From contig CACIOP010000009.1 in assembly GCA_902588315.1 (NCBI GenBank), positions 1 to 48,647 on the forward strand: DNA of 48,647 nt, in the 5' to 3' direction. The stretch is from an uncultured Pelagibacteraceae bacterium (lineage in GTDB: Bacteria > Pseudomonadota > Alphaproteobacteria > Pelagibacterales > Pelagibacteraceae). Shown here one piece after another: positions 40,641 to 47,370 of this stretch (positions within the stretch are counted from its first letter, which is position 1; each line of letters starts with the position of its first letter). The position numbers and the translations under genes are program-made. Under the pieces are notes generated by a model. The model was not told the origin of the DNA. It ran no database searches and saw only the letters and a program-made list of their open reading frames with translations.

Positions 40641-41484
40641 AAGCAAAACAGTCAAGAAAGTGAAAAAAAAAGTTTCTAAAAAGAAGGTTGCAAAAGTTAA
40701 AAAAGCTAAAAAAGTTAAAAAAATAATTTCAAAAAAAACTAAAAACATTGCTAAAAAAGTTTCACTTAAAACAACTAAAATAAAAAAGACTATTAAAGTG
40801 GCGGAGCCAACGAGGGAGCCAAAAATAGATAATTTAAGAATTTCAAAAACAAATGAAGTTAAGCCTGAAATTAAAAAAGTTAAAAAACAAGAAACTGAAA
40901 AAAGAGAATACAAAATTAAAGATCACGTTGTTTATCCAAAGCATGGGGTGGGGCAAATTACTGAATTTAAAAAAATCAACATTGGTGGAATTGATGTTGA
41001 AACGTATGTTATTAAATTTGAAAAAGACAAAGCTAATGGAATGGTCCCTGTAAACAAGCAGTCTCACTTAAGACCGTTAGCAACTATTAATCAAGTCAAC
41101 AAGTGTATTTCAATTTTAAAAAGTAAACCAAAAATTAAAAGATCAATGTGGAGTCGAAGAGCGCAAGAATATGAAGCGAAAATATCTTCTGGAAAAATAT
41201 ATGAATTAGCTGAGGTTGTCAGAGATTTAAACAAGGGTGATGACCTTATGGTTGACCAGTCTTATAGTGAAAGACAATTGTTTGAAAAAGCTTATGAAAG
41301 AATTCTGTCTGAATTTCAAATTGTTTTGAATGTATCATTAGAAGATACTCAAAAAAAATTAGATAAAGCACTAAAAAGAAATTTAGGTGGGCAGCCACAA
41401 CCAGTGGTGCCTGCAAAAACTCCAACTAGTGAACTACCTGTAGACGAGCCAGTTTCTGATAACGACGAACCGATTGACGAATAA
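40597..41484 (+). CDS. carD: CarD/CdnL-family RNA polymerase-binding regulator with Lys-rich N-terminus
   Basis: A 295-residue protein from ATG 40597 (GTG 40555 or ATG 40582 would lengthen it). Residues 1-100 are extremely Lys-rich with KKV/KKA repeats, resembling a histone H1 tail. From about 105 the CarD RNA polymerase-interaction domain begins ([31 protein letters not shown]). The helical C-terminal DNA-binding domain has [28 protein letters not shown] and [16 protein letters not shown] Pro/acidic tail ends the protein. CdnL/CarD binds RNA polymerase beta and stabilises open complexes at rRNA and other promoters. Caulobacter CdnL is only about 170 residues, so the basic extension is unusual. 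It overlaps fdxA by 44 bases. Confidence 0.9.
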   Translation: MSKISTKNILKKIFKSKTVKKVKKKVSKKKVAKVKKAKKVKKIISKKTKNIAKKVSLKTTKIKKTIKVAEPTREPKIDNLRISKTNEVKPEIKKVKKQETEKREYKIKDHVVYPKHGVGQITEFKKINIGGIDVETYVIKFEKDKANGMVPVNKQSHLRPLATINQVNKCISILKSKPKIKRSMWSRRAQEYEAKISSGKIYELAEVVRDLNKGDDLMVDQSYSERQLFEKAYERILSEFQIVLNVSLEDTQKKLDKALKRNLGGQPQPVVPAKTPTSELPVDEPVSDNDEPIDE

Positions 41485-41485
41485 A

Positions 41486-41527
41486 AAAAACGCCTCTCAC
41501 ACAAACTGTAATGAGAAGCGTTTTTTG
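41486..41527. terminator. Bidirectional intrinsic terminator between carD and a small minus-strand gene
   Basis: ACGCCTCTCA (41490-41499) pairs with TGAGAAGCGT (41512-41521) with one C-A mismatch and a 12-base loop. An A-run lies before and a T-run after, so it can terminate the plus-strand carD transcript and also the minus-strand gene ending at 41545. It starts five bases after the carD stop. Confidence 0.88.
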
Positions 41528-41544
41528 TAAAGAATACTAAGTTA

Positions 41545-41637
41545 CTATTTTCTTCTTCTTTTTTTTGCTTTTTTCTTAGCTTTTTTCTTAGCTTTTTTCT
41601 TAGTTTTCTTTGCCGCTTTTTTTCTTTTCTTAGGCAT
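41545..41637 (-). CDS. 30-residue Lys/Arg/Ala-rich basic protein
   Basis: ATG at 41637, TAG at 41545. The product has 18 Lys, 4 Arg and 5 Ala of 30 residues: Met-Pro-Lys-Lys-Arg at the start, three KKKA-type repeats in the middle and three Arg then Lys at the end. The repeats come from three exact 12-base tandem units (41567-41602). Evidence for a real gene is a good Shine-Dalgarno (AAGGGAG about seven bases before the ATG), the bidirectional terminator just after the stop, and a dyad upstream. It resembles histone H1 or bacterial nucleoid-protein tails, so nucleic-acid binding is likely (inference). No family name can be given. Confidence 0.75.
   Translation of the reverse strand: MPKKRKKAAKKTKKKAKKKAKKKAKKRRRK
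41567..41602. repeat. Three tandem copies of a 12-bp unit
   Basis: GCTTTTTTCTTA occurs three times without change at 41567, 41579 and 41591. On the minus strand each encodes the repeat Lys/Ala unit of the small basic protein. Such a tract can expand or contract by replication slippage in steps of four residues without breaking the frame. Confidence 0.9.
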
Positions 41638-41661
41638 CTTTAGCTCCCTTTTTTAGTTAAA

Positions 41662-41678
41662 CGAATCAAATTGATTCG
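41662..41678. promoter_or_regulatory. 17-bp dyad upstream of the small basic protein gene
   Basis: CGAATCAA and TTGATTCG are exact inverted repeats around one central base, 25-41 bases before the ATG at 41637. The one-base spacer suits a protein-binding operator better than an RNA hairpin, although a six-pair hairpin with a five-base loop is possible in the mRNA leader. The rest of the gap to 41837 is AT-rich and shows nothing else I can name. Confidence 0.45.
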
Positions 41679-41837
41679 CTATTAACATATTTTTATTTTT
41701 TTCTATAAGTTATGTCAATTCTTTAATTAGAAGTTAAATTTTATAAAAAATTATTTTTAACTTTTTATTTTTATAAAACTTTTTTTATTAATTTAGTTAA
41801 TGTTTATGCGGTTAATAAACAATTTTAATTGAATATT

Positions 41838-43568
41838 TTAATAAAGATTTTCTAACTGATTTTTATATTTTTCTGTAACTTTTTTTCTTTTTACTTTCAT
41901 TGTTGGTGTCATTAGACCATTTTCAATAGAAAAATTTTCATCTATTAATTGAATTTTTTTTATCTTTTCTAATAAAGTTAATTTTGTATTTATTTTTTCA
42001 ATTACTTTATTTATTTTCTCTTTTTCGTTTAAAAAATCTTTATTCGGCACAATTAAAGCTACTAAATAATTTTTTTTATCACCATAAACCATACATTGGT
42101 CTATCTCAGGCTCATTTATAATCATATTTTCAATTTTGGCTGGTGAAATATTATCTCCTCCAGCACTTACTATAATATCTTTTTTTCTATCAGTAATTTT
42201 TAAATAACCATCATCCGGATCTATTTCTCCAATATCACCAGTATGAAGCCATCCATTTATAATTACTTTCTCAGTTTCTACTTTTTTATTCCAATATCCT
42301 AACATTACATTTTCGCCTTTAACTAATATTTCTCCGTCTTCTGCAATTTTAACTTCATTTCCTTTAAATGGAGGTCCTACAGTTTCTACTTTAATTTTAT
42401 GTATTGGATTACAACTTACTACTGGTGATGTTTCTGTTAAACCGTATCCCTGAAGTGTCGGTAATCCTATAGCATTTAAAAATTCACCTATTTCTCTATC
42501 TAAAGCACCACCACCTGAAACGAAAGCTTTTAAATTTCCACCAAACTGTTTTTTTATTTTCTTTCTAACTAATTTATCAACGATAAAATTGAGCAATTTT
42601 TCAATAAAAGTCATTTTTTGATTTAATAGTTTTTTTCTCCCAAGACGAAGAGTTGCTTCAATTAATTTTGCTTTAAAACCGGTTTGTTTTTTTAAATTCA
42701 TTTTTATTTTGTTGTAAAGGTTTTGGTAAAACCTAGGGACAGCTGCCATAATTGTAGGCTTTGCTTCAGATATATTTTCTAGAAGTTTTTCAATTTTTTC
42801 AGCATAGAATACTCTAGCTCCTACCGCTATCTGTACAAATTGAAGACAGTGCTCATAAGAATGAGAAAGCGGAAGCCAAGTTAAAAATACTGGTCTTGAA
42901 TTAAATAATGGTTTTGTAATTTCGCACGATCCAACAACATTATTTAAAATTCCTCCGTGACTTAAAATTACACCCTTGGGATTTCCTCCAGTTCCTGAAG
43001 TATAAATAATACAAGCTGGAGACTTTCTGTTTAATTTATTATTTTCGATTTTATCTTCCTTTAATAAATTATTATTTAAAACAGAATTATAATCTAAATA
43101 TTTTTCTTTATTCTTTAAACTTAAATTATTTGTAACCTTGGCTATTTCATCTAAAGTTATAACTTTTTTAATAAAATCTTTTTCATTAATTATATTATTT
43201 AATTTTTTTAACATTTCATTATTTGAAACAATAACTAAGCTAGGTTCACAATCTTCTATCAAATACTTGTAATCATCTTCTATATAAGTTGTATATGCTG
43301 GAACTGTAATTCCACCAGCTAGCATAATAGCTAAATCAGAAACGAACCACTCAGGTCTATTCTCTGAAACTAAAAGACATCTATCACCTTCATTTATATT
43401 TTCTTTAATAACTCTTGATAATTTTAAAATATTCTTTTCAGTTTCTTCCCATGTGTATGATTTTTTATTACTTGGATTCAGCCATTCTAAAAAAATATCT
43501 TTTTTATTCTGTCTATTAGTTTGATTAGCAAATAATTCGATCAAATTATTTAAATTATCTAAATTCAT
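41838..43568 (-). CDS. Long-chain acyl-CoA synthetase (AMP-binding ligase)
   Basis: A 576-residue ANL enzyme of the long-chain acyl-CoA synthetase (FadD15/ACSL-like) group. It has CIIYTSGTGGNPKGVILSHGG (P-loop), LTWLPLSHSYEH, GGALDREIGEFLNAIGLPTLQGYGLTETSPV, TGDIGEIDPDDGYLKITDRKKDIIVSAGGDNISPAKIE, and MTPTMKVKRKKV near the C-terminus with the adenylation lysine. It activates fatty acids with ATP and CoA at the membrane face. Its ATG lies seven bases after the CCA of tRNA-Leu on the same strand, without room for a Shine-Dalgarno site. Confidence 0.9.
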   Translation of the reverse strand: MNLDNLNNLIELFANQTNRQNKKDIFLEWLNPSNKKSYTWEETEKNILKLSRVIKENINEGDRCLLVSENRPEWFVSDLAIMLAGGITVPAYTTYIEDDYKYLIEDCEPSLVIVSNNEMLKKLNNIINEKDFIKKVITLDEIAKVTNNLSLKNKEKYLDYNSVLNNNLLKEDKIENNKLNRKSPACIIYTSGTGGNPKGVILSHGGILNNVVGSCEITKPLFNSRPVFLTWLPLSHSYEHCLQFVQIAVGARVFYAEKIEKLLENISEAKPTIMAAVPRFYQNLYNKIKMNLKKQTGFKAKLIEATLRLGRKKLLNQKMTFIEKLLNFIVDKLVRKKIKKQFGGNLKAFVSGGGALDREIGEFLNAIGLPTLQGYGLTETSPVVSCNPIHKIKVETVGPPFKGNEVKIAEDGEILVKGENVMLGYWNKKVETEKVIINGWLHTGDIGEIDPDDGYLKITDRKKDIIVSAGGDNISPAKIENMIINEPEIDQCMVYGDKKNYLVALIVPNKDFLNEKEKINKVIEKINTKLTLLEKIKKIQLIDENFSIENGLMTPTMKVKRKKVTEKYKNQLENLY

Positions 43569-43575
43569 AGTTTCA

Positions 43576-43660
43576 TGGTGGGCGAAGAGAGAATCGAACT
43601 CTCACTTCTTGCGAAACACGATTTTGAGTCGTGCGCGTCTACCAGTTCCGCCATTCGCCC
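43576..43660 (-). tRNA. tRNA-Leu (anticodon CAA)
   Basis: On the minus strand the 85 bases form a class II tRNA: acceptor GGGCGAA with TTCGCCC, discriminator A and encoded CCA, D arm TGGCGGAACTGGTAGACGC, anticodon stem CACGA/TCGTG with loop CTCAAAA giving CAA, a variable arm, and T loop AGTTCGATT. It reads UUG. It is followed after seven bases by the acyl-CoA synthetase ATG. Confidence 0.95.
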
Positions 43661-43721
43661 TTGGTATTCAATTAAATTATATTTAATAGTATAAGAACTA
43701 AATTTATATTAAAACCAAAAA

Positions 43722-44327
43722 ATGTTTCAAACACTTTACAAAAAATGTTTAAAATTAGCTGCACATAAAAGTTCGAATTTTTATTTAGGGCTTGTGTCTT
43801 TTATAGAAAGTTCTTTTTTCCCTATACCTCCAGATGCAATGATAATTCCAATGGTGATTGCTAAAAAAAAGGAATATTTGAAAATATTTTTGATAGCGTC
43901 AATATTTTCAGTTCTTGGAGGGGTTTTAGGATATTTGATAGGTTATTTATTTTTTGATTTAGCAATGTATGTAATTGAATTTTATGGTTATCAAAATAAA
44001 GTTGAAAATTTGAAATTGAGTATGTCACAGGGAAGTGGATTCCTTGCATGGCTAAGTATTCTTTTTTTAGCTGGATTTACACCATTACCCTATAAAGCCT
44101 TTACGATCTCAAGCGGTTTAATTGCTTTTAATCTTCCTATTTTCATAATTGTTAGCTTAATTTCAAGAAGCCTGAGATTTTTTATTGTTGCTTATTTATC
44201 TTATAAATTTGGAGAGTTGTTTACAGAGTTCATGGAAAAACATGGATCAAAATGGTTCACCATAACTGGAATTATTATAGTTATAATATTTATTATTATT
44301 TATTTATTTTTAAAATTTAATGGTTGA
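43722..44327 (+). CDS. DedA/YqaA-family membrane protein
   Basis: A 201-residue integral membrane protein with the DedA (SNARE-associated/VTT) pattern: SFIESSFFPIPPDAMIIPMVIA in the first re-entrant region, GGVLGYLIGYLF, and FTPLPYKAFTISSGL, then an arginine-containing segment SRSLRFFIVAYL. Recent work on other DedA members shows lipid (undecaprenyl phosphate or phosphatidylethanolamine) translocation; the YqaA branch is not characterised. It overlaps dsbB by eight bases, so the pair is translationally coupled. Confidence 0.88.
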   Translation: MFQTLYKKCLKLAAHKSSNFYLGLVSFIESSFFPIPPDAMIIPMVIAKKKEYLKIFLIASIFSVLGGVLGYLIGYLFFDLAMYVIEFYGYQNKVENLKLSMSQGSGFLAWLSILFLAGFTPLPYKAFTISSGLIAFNLPIFIIVSLISRSLRFFIVAYLSYKFGELFTEFMEKHGSKWFTITGIIIVIIFIIIYLFLKFNG

Positions 44328-44805
44328 GATTAGCAAAACAATAACATTAAAGTTAATTTTTTTAATTAGCATTATTGCTTTAGCTTCAGCATTTTTTATT
44401 GAATATATTCTAGGTCATCAACCTTGCAACTTGTGCATACTTGAAAGAATTCCATACCTATTAGCATTAATAATTATTGTATTAAATTATAAATTTATAA
44501 ATCTTGAAAAATATTTCATTCTTTCTCTTATTTTAATTTTTTTAGCTGCTACTATTTTATCTCTATATCATTTAGGTATTGAGCAAGGTTTTATTGAAGA
44601 ATCATTGGTTTGTGATTTAAAAAATGGCTCCAATTTACTCACAAAAGAGGACATATTAAAACAATTGCAAGAAAAAAATGTAAGTTGCAAAGATGTTACA
44701 TTTAAAATTCTAGGATTATCGCTTACAAGCTACAATATTATGATATCAACACTAATAGTTTATTTTACAACAAAAACTTATTTAAGTTATGACAATAATA
44801 AATAA
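44320..44805 (+). CDS. dsbB: Disulfide bond formation protein DsbB
   Basis: A 161-residue inner-membrane protein with four hydrophobic helices. The quinone-proximal CxxC is Cys36/Cys39 in HQPCNLCILERIPY and the second periplasmic pair is Cys98/Cys123 (SLVCDLKNG and VSCKDV). All four cysteines needed to pass electrons from DsbA to ubiquinone are present. No dsbA is visible here. It overlaps dedA upstream by eight bases and coq7 downstream by 17 bases. Confidence 0.93.
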   Translation: MVEISKTITLKLIFLISIIALASAFFIEYILGHQPCNLCILERIPYLLALIIIVLNYKFINLEKYFILSLILIFLAATILSLYHLGIEQGFIEESLVCDLKNGSNLLTKEDILKQLQEKNVSCKDVTFKILGLSLTSYNIMISTLIVYFTTKTYLSYDNNK

Positions 44806-45322
44806 AAAGAAAATAGAAGAATTCATTAGAGTTGATCATGCTGGAGAACGTGGTGCTGTTAAAATTTATGAAGGACAGTTGTTAGCTCTAAACACATTAG
44901 TTAAAGATGAAGCTTTAAAAAAAACAATTGAAGAAATGAAAGTTCATGAAAAAGAACATTCTGATTATTTTGAAGAAGAAATTAAAAAAAGAAATATAAA
45001 ACCAACAAAATTTTTACCCTTATGGGATTTATTAGGTGTAGGATTAGGGTTTGGTTCAACTTTGCTTGGAAAGAAAGCAGCTATGCTTTGCACTGCTTCT
45101 GTTGAAGAAGTTATAGATGAGCATTATTTAAACCAAATAAAACAACTTGATAAAAGGGAACCAAAACTTAAAAAAAAAATAATTAAATTTAGAGAAGATG
45201 AATTAAGTCATAAAGATATTGCTTATGAAAAGGGTGCAACAAAAGAAGGTCCTTACTCTATATTAGATAAAATTATTAAAACTGGATCAAAAATTGCAAT
45301 AAATATTTCTGAGAAAATTTAA
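44789..45322 (+). CDS. coq7: COQ7-type 3-demethoxyubiquinol 3-hydroxylase
   Basis: A 177-residue di-iron hydroxylase. The carboxylate/histidine ligands are in RVDHAGERGAVKIYEGQ (first Glu), KVHEKEHSDYF (ExxH), TASVEEVIDEHY (Glu) and REDELSHKDIAY (ExxH). It adds the last ring hydroxyl in ubiquinone synthesis, using O2, at the inner membrane. It overlaps dsbB by 17 bases; DsbB reduces ubiquinone, so a functional link is plausible. Its stop overlaps the convergent HNH gene by four bases. Confidence 0.95.
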   Translation: MTIINKKKIEEFIRVDHAGERGAVKIYEGQLLALNTLVKDEALKKTIEEMKVHEKEHSDYFEEEIKKRNIKPTKFLPLWDLLGVGLGFGSTLLGKKAAMLCTASVEEVIDEHYLNQIKQLDKREPKLKKKIIKFREDELSHKDIAYEKGATKEGPYSILDKIIKTGSKIAINISEKI

Positions 45323-45888
45323 GATTCTAGTTCTACATCCCAATATAGGTAATCCATCCAGCTTTTATGTAAAAAGTTTGGTGGAAAATTTTTACCATTT
45401 TTGTGTAGATCCTCTGTTGATGGTCGATAAGGGTACTGATGCAACTTCATACCTGAATGTTTTAATAGTTTTCCGCCCTTTTTCACATTACATGCAGAAC
45501 AAGCTGTTACAACATTATCCCAATTAGTTTCACCTCCTTTTGATCTAGGTAATAGATGATCAAAAGTTAACTCTTCGTTGCTTCCACAATATTGACAGGA
45601 AAATTTATCTCTTAAAAACACATTAAATCTAGTAAAACTTGGTTTACTTTGAGGAACAATATAATCCTTTAATGCGATAACACTTGGTAATTTCATATTA
45701 AATGATGGACTTCTTATAGTTCTATCATAATTACTAACAATAATAACTCGATCCAGAAAAACAGATTTAACTGTATCCTGCCATGACCACAAAGATAAAG
45801 GGTAGTAACTCAACGGTCTATAGTCTGCATTAAGTACTAGCGCAGGACACTTTTCTAATGAAACATTTTGTTCAATAAAGTTATTCAT
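45319..45888 (-). CDS. HNH endonuclease domain protein
   Basis: A 189-residue protein with an N-terminal part found in alphaproteobacterial homologues (ALVLNADYRPLSYYPLSLWSWQDTVKSVFLDRV) and a C-terminal HNH domain. That domain has zinc cysteines C98, C101, C130 and C133 (CQYCG and CSACN), and the ASP-His pair and Asn of the active site in FDHLLPRSKGGETNWDN. This group (MA20/DUF-like HNH) is widespread and chromosomal, not obviously part of a restriction system or intron. The target is unknown. Confidence 0.9.
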   Translation of the reverse strand: MNNFIEQNVSLEKCPALVLNADYRPLSYYPLSLWSWQDTVKSVFLDRVIIVSNYDRTIRSPSFNMKLPSVIALKDYIVPQSKPSFTRFNVFLRDKFSCQYCGSNEELTFDHLLPRSKGGETNWDNVVTACSACNVKKGGKLLKHSGMKLHQYPYRPSTEDLHKNGKNFPPNFLHKSWMDYLYWDVELES

Positions 45889-45936
45889 TGATTTAATTTT
45901 AACTTAGTTGAACAAATTTATCAATAATTAGAGATG

Positions 45937-46587
45937 CTAAATTTTTTTTAAAATAAAATTTAAAGCTGTACTTGATGCTTCAATAGGAATATGATGATCA
46001 CAATTTTTTATTAATAGTGTATCAACTTTAACATTATTTCTTATTAAAAAATCTTTTGCTTCTAGTAAATGGGTAGATGAGACAATTTGATCAGCTTCAC
46101 CGTGTATAAGCAATGTTTCAGTTTTATTTTTGATTCTATTTTTTAAATCATTTTGATTTATTATCTTTCCAGAAAAACCAACTATACATAAAAAATTTTC
46201 TCCAAATGTAAGACCAACATTTATAGACATCATACATCCCTGACTGAATCCTGATAAACATATTTGATTATTTGATAACTTGAACTCTTTTTTTATTTCA
46301 TTAATAAATTTTTTTAAAACCTCTTCAGCCTTAATTGATTGCTCTAATATGTAATCAGAATCCTCTTTTGTTAAATCAAACCATTGATAACCGGACGGAT
46401 TTATAGCACATTGCTCATGACCATTAGGACAAATAAAGACTGTGTTAGGCATATATCTCTTCCAGTTTAAAGATAACATGCTAATATCCTTTCCATCACC
46501 TCCATAACCATGAAGCAAAATAATTGCATTTTTAATTTCAACACCATTTTCTGGTTTAATAATTATGGAATCTAGGCAAAATGTCAT
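45937..46587 (-). CDS. Phospholipase/carboxylesterase family hydrolase
   Basis: A 216-residue alpha/beta hydrolase of the acyl-protein thioesterase-like carboxylesterase family. It has AIILLHGYGGDGKDISML near the N-terminus, the nucleophile in LSGFSQGCMM, Asp in HGEADQIVSS, and His in CDHHIPIEA. PNGHEQCAINPSGYQWFDL is characteristic of the family. The likely substrate is a small ester or lysophospholipid. It is cytosolic (no signal peptide) and 48 bases upstream of the HNH gene. Confidence 0.9.
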   Translation of the reverse strand: MTFCLDSIIIKPENGVEIKNAIILLHGYGGDGKDISMLSLNWKRYMPNTVFICPNGHEQCAINPSGYQWFDLTKEDSDYILEQSIKAEEVLKKFINEIKKEFKLSNNQICLSGFSQGCMMSINVGLTFGENFLCIVGFSGKIINQNDLKNRIKNKTETLLIHGEADQIVSSTHLLEAKDFLIRNNVKVDTLLIKNCDHHIPIEASSTALNFILKKI

Positions 46588-46636
46588 AGTAGATAAATTA
46601 TGTTTTTTATGTCAAAACACAATCTAAAATAAAAAA

Positions 46637-46840
46637 ATGATTTCAGGAATATTAGTAAAGGTTTTATCAATAGCCCTTTTGATAGCTGTGGGGATAGTTT
46701 TAATCTTAGGTATAGGGACTCTTTTTAAGGGAGGAGAGACCAGTAAAAAGTATTCAAATAAATTAATGCAGTTAAGAGTTATTTTACAGTTTGTTGCTAT
46801 TATTGCTTTAGTTGGCTTTGCTTACTTTTTTAAAAATTAG
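46637..46840 (+). CDS. HIG1-like twin-transmembrane small protein
   Basis: A 67-residue protein with two hydrophobic helices (about 8-29 and 49-65) joined by a polar loop (GGETSKKYSNKLMQLRVILQ). The sequence SNKLMQLRVILQFVAII matches the second helix of HIG1/Rcf1-domain proteins, which in mitochondria associate with cytochrome c oxidase. Bacterial copies are usually annotated as twin transmembrane proteins. The role is inferred. Its stop overlaps the TlpA-like gene by four bases. Confidence 0.85.
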   Translation: MISGILVKVLSIALLIAVGIVLILGIGTLFKGGETSKKYSNKLMQLRVILQFVAIIALVGFAYFFKN

Positions 46841-47346
46841 TTGTATTTTTTTATCCAATTAACAAAATTTTTATCTTCAAAATCAATTGAACCTATTATT
46901 CTGGCAAATTCTTGACCCTCTTTATTAATTAGAATTGTTGTAGGGACACCTCTTAAAGTAAACATTTTTGCTAATGTAGTAGGTGGGTCAAAATATGGTT
47001 CAAAATTTTTAATGTTAAGATCTATAAAAAATTTATTAACTTTTATTAAAGTTTCTTTTCCAATATTAATTGGAAAAATTTTTATTTTATCTAATTCTGG
47101 GTTAGCTTGAAGTTTATCTAAAGATGGCATTTCTTCTTTACAAGGTTCACACCAAGTCGCCCAAAAATTTAATATCAATAAGTTCCCAGTATATTCATTG
47201 ATATTAATTTTTTGATCATTTTTGTCTAAAAAAATAACATTATCATGTGTTTTTGGTATTTTATGGATTACAATATTTTTAATACCAGGTAGTTCTTCAG
47301 CTACGACATTTGTTATCAAAAAAATAAATATTATTAAAAATCTCAT
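46837..47346 (-). CDS. TlpA-family periplasmic thiol-disulfide protein
   Basis: A 169-residue protein with an N-terminal signal or anchor (about 16 hydrophobic residues, MRFLIIFIFLITNVVA) and a thioredoxin fold. Its active site is WATWCEPC (Cys66, Cys69), and the cis-proline is in RGVPTTILI. TlpA proteins reduce periplasmic disulfides, often for cytochrome c or oxidase maturation. The start is divergent from argH with only 24 bases between ATGs, an arrangement seen in other alphaproteobacteria. Confidence 0.92.
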   Translation of the reverse strand: MRFLIIFIFLITNVVAEELPGIKNIVIHKIPKTHDNVIFLDKNDQKININEYTGNLLILNFWATWCEPCKEEMPSLDKLQANPELDKIKIFPINIGKETLIKVNKFFIDLNIKNFEPYFDPPTTLAKMFTLRGVPTTILINKEGQEFARIIGSIDFEDKNFVNWIKKYN

Positions 47347-47370
47347 GTTAAATAGGTATAATTAAATATC

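Noticed and set aside
40512..40913. Minus-strand hydrophobic frame opposite fdxA/carD
   Set aside because: It is the complement of Lys-rich codons (AAA/AAG read as TTT/CTT give Phe/Leu), so its apparent membrane character is an artefact.
41567..41602. CRISPR-like array from the 12-bp tandem copies
   Set aside because: The units are directly adjacent without spacers and encode Lys/Ala repeats.
45319..45888. HNH protein as part of a mobile intron or restriction system
   Set aside because: No intron, reverse transcriptase, methylase or repeat is nearby; neighbours are ordinary chromosomal genes.
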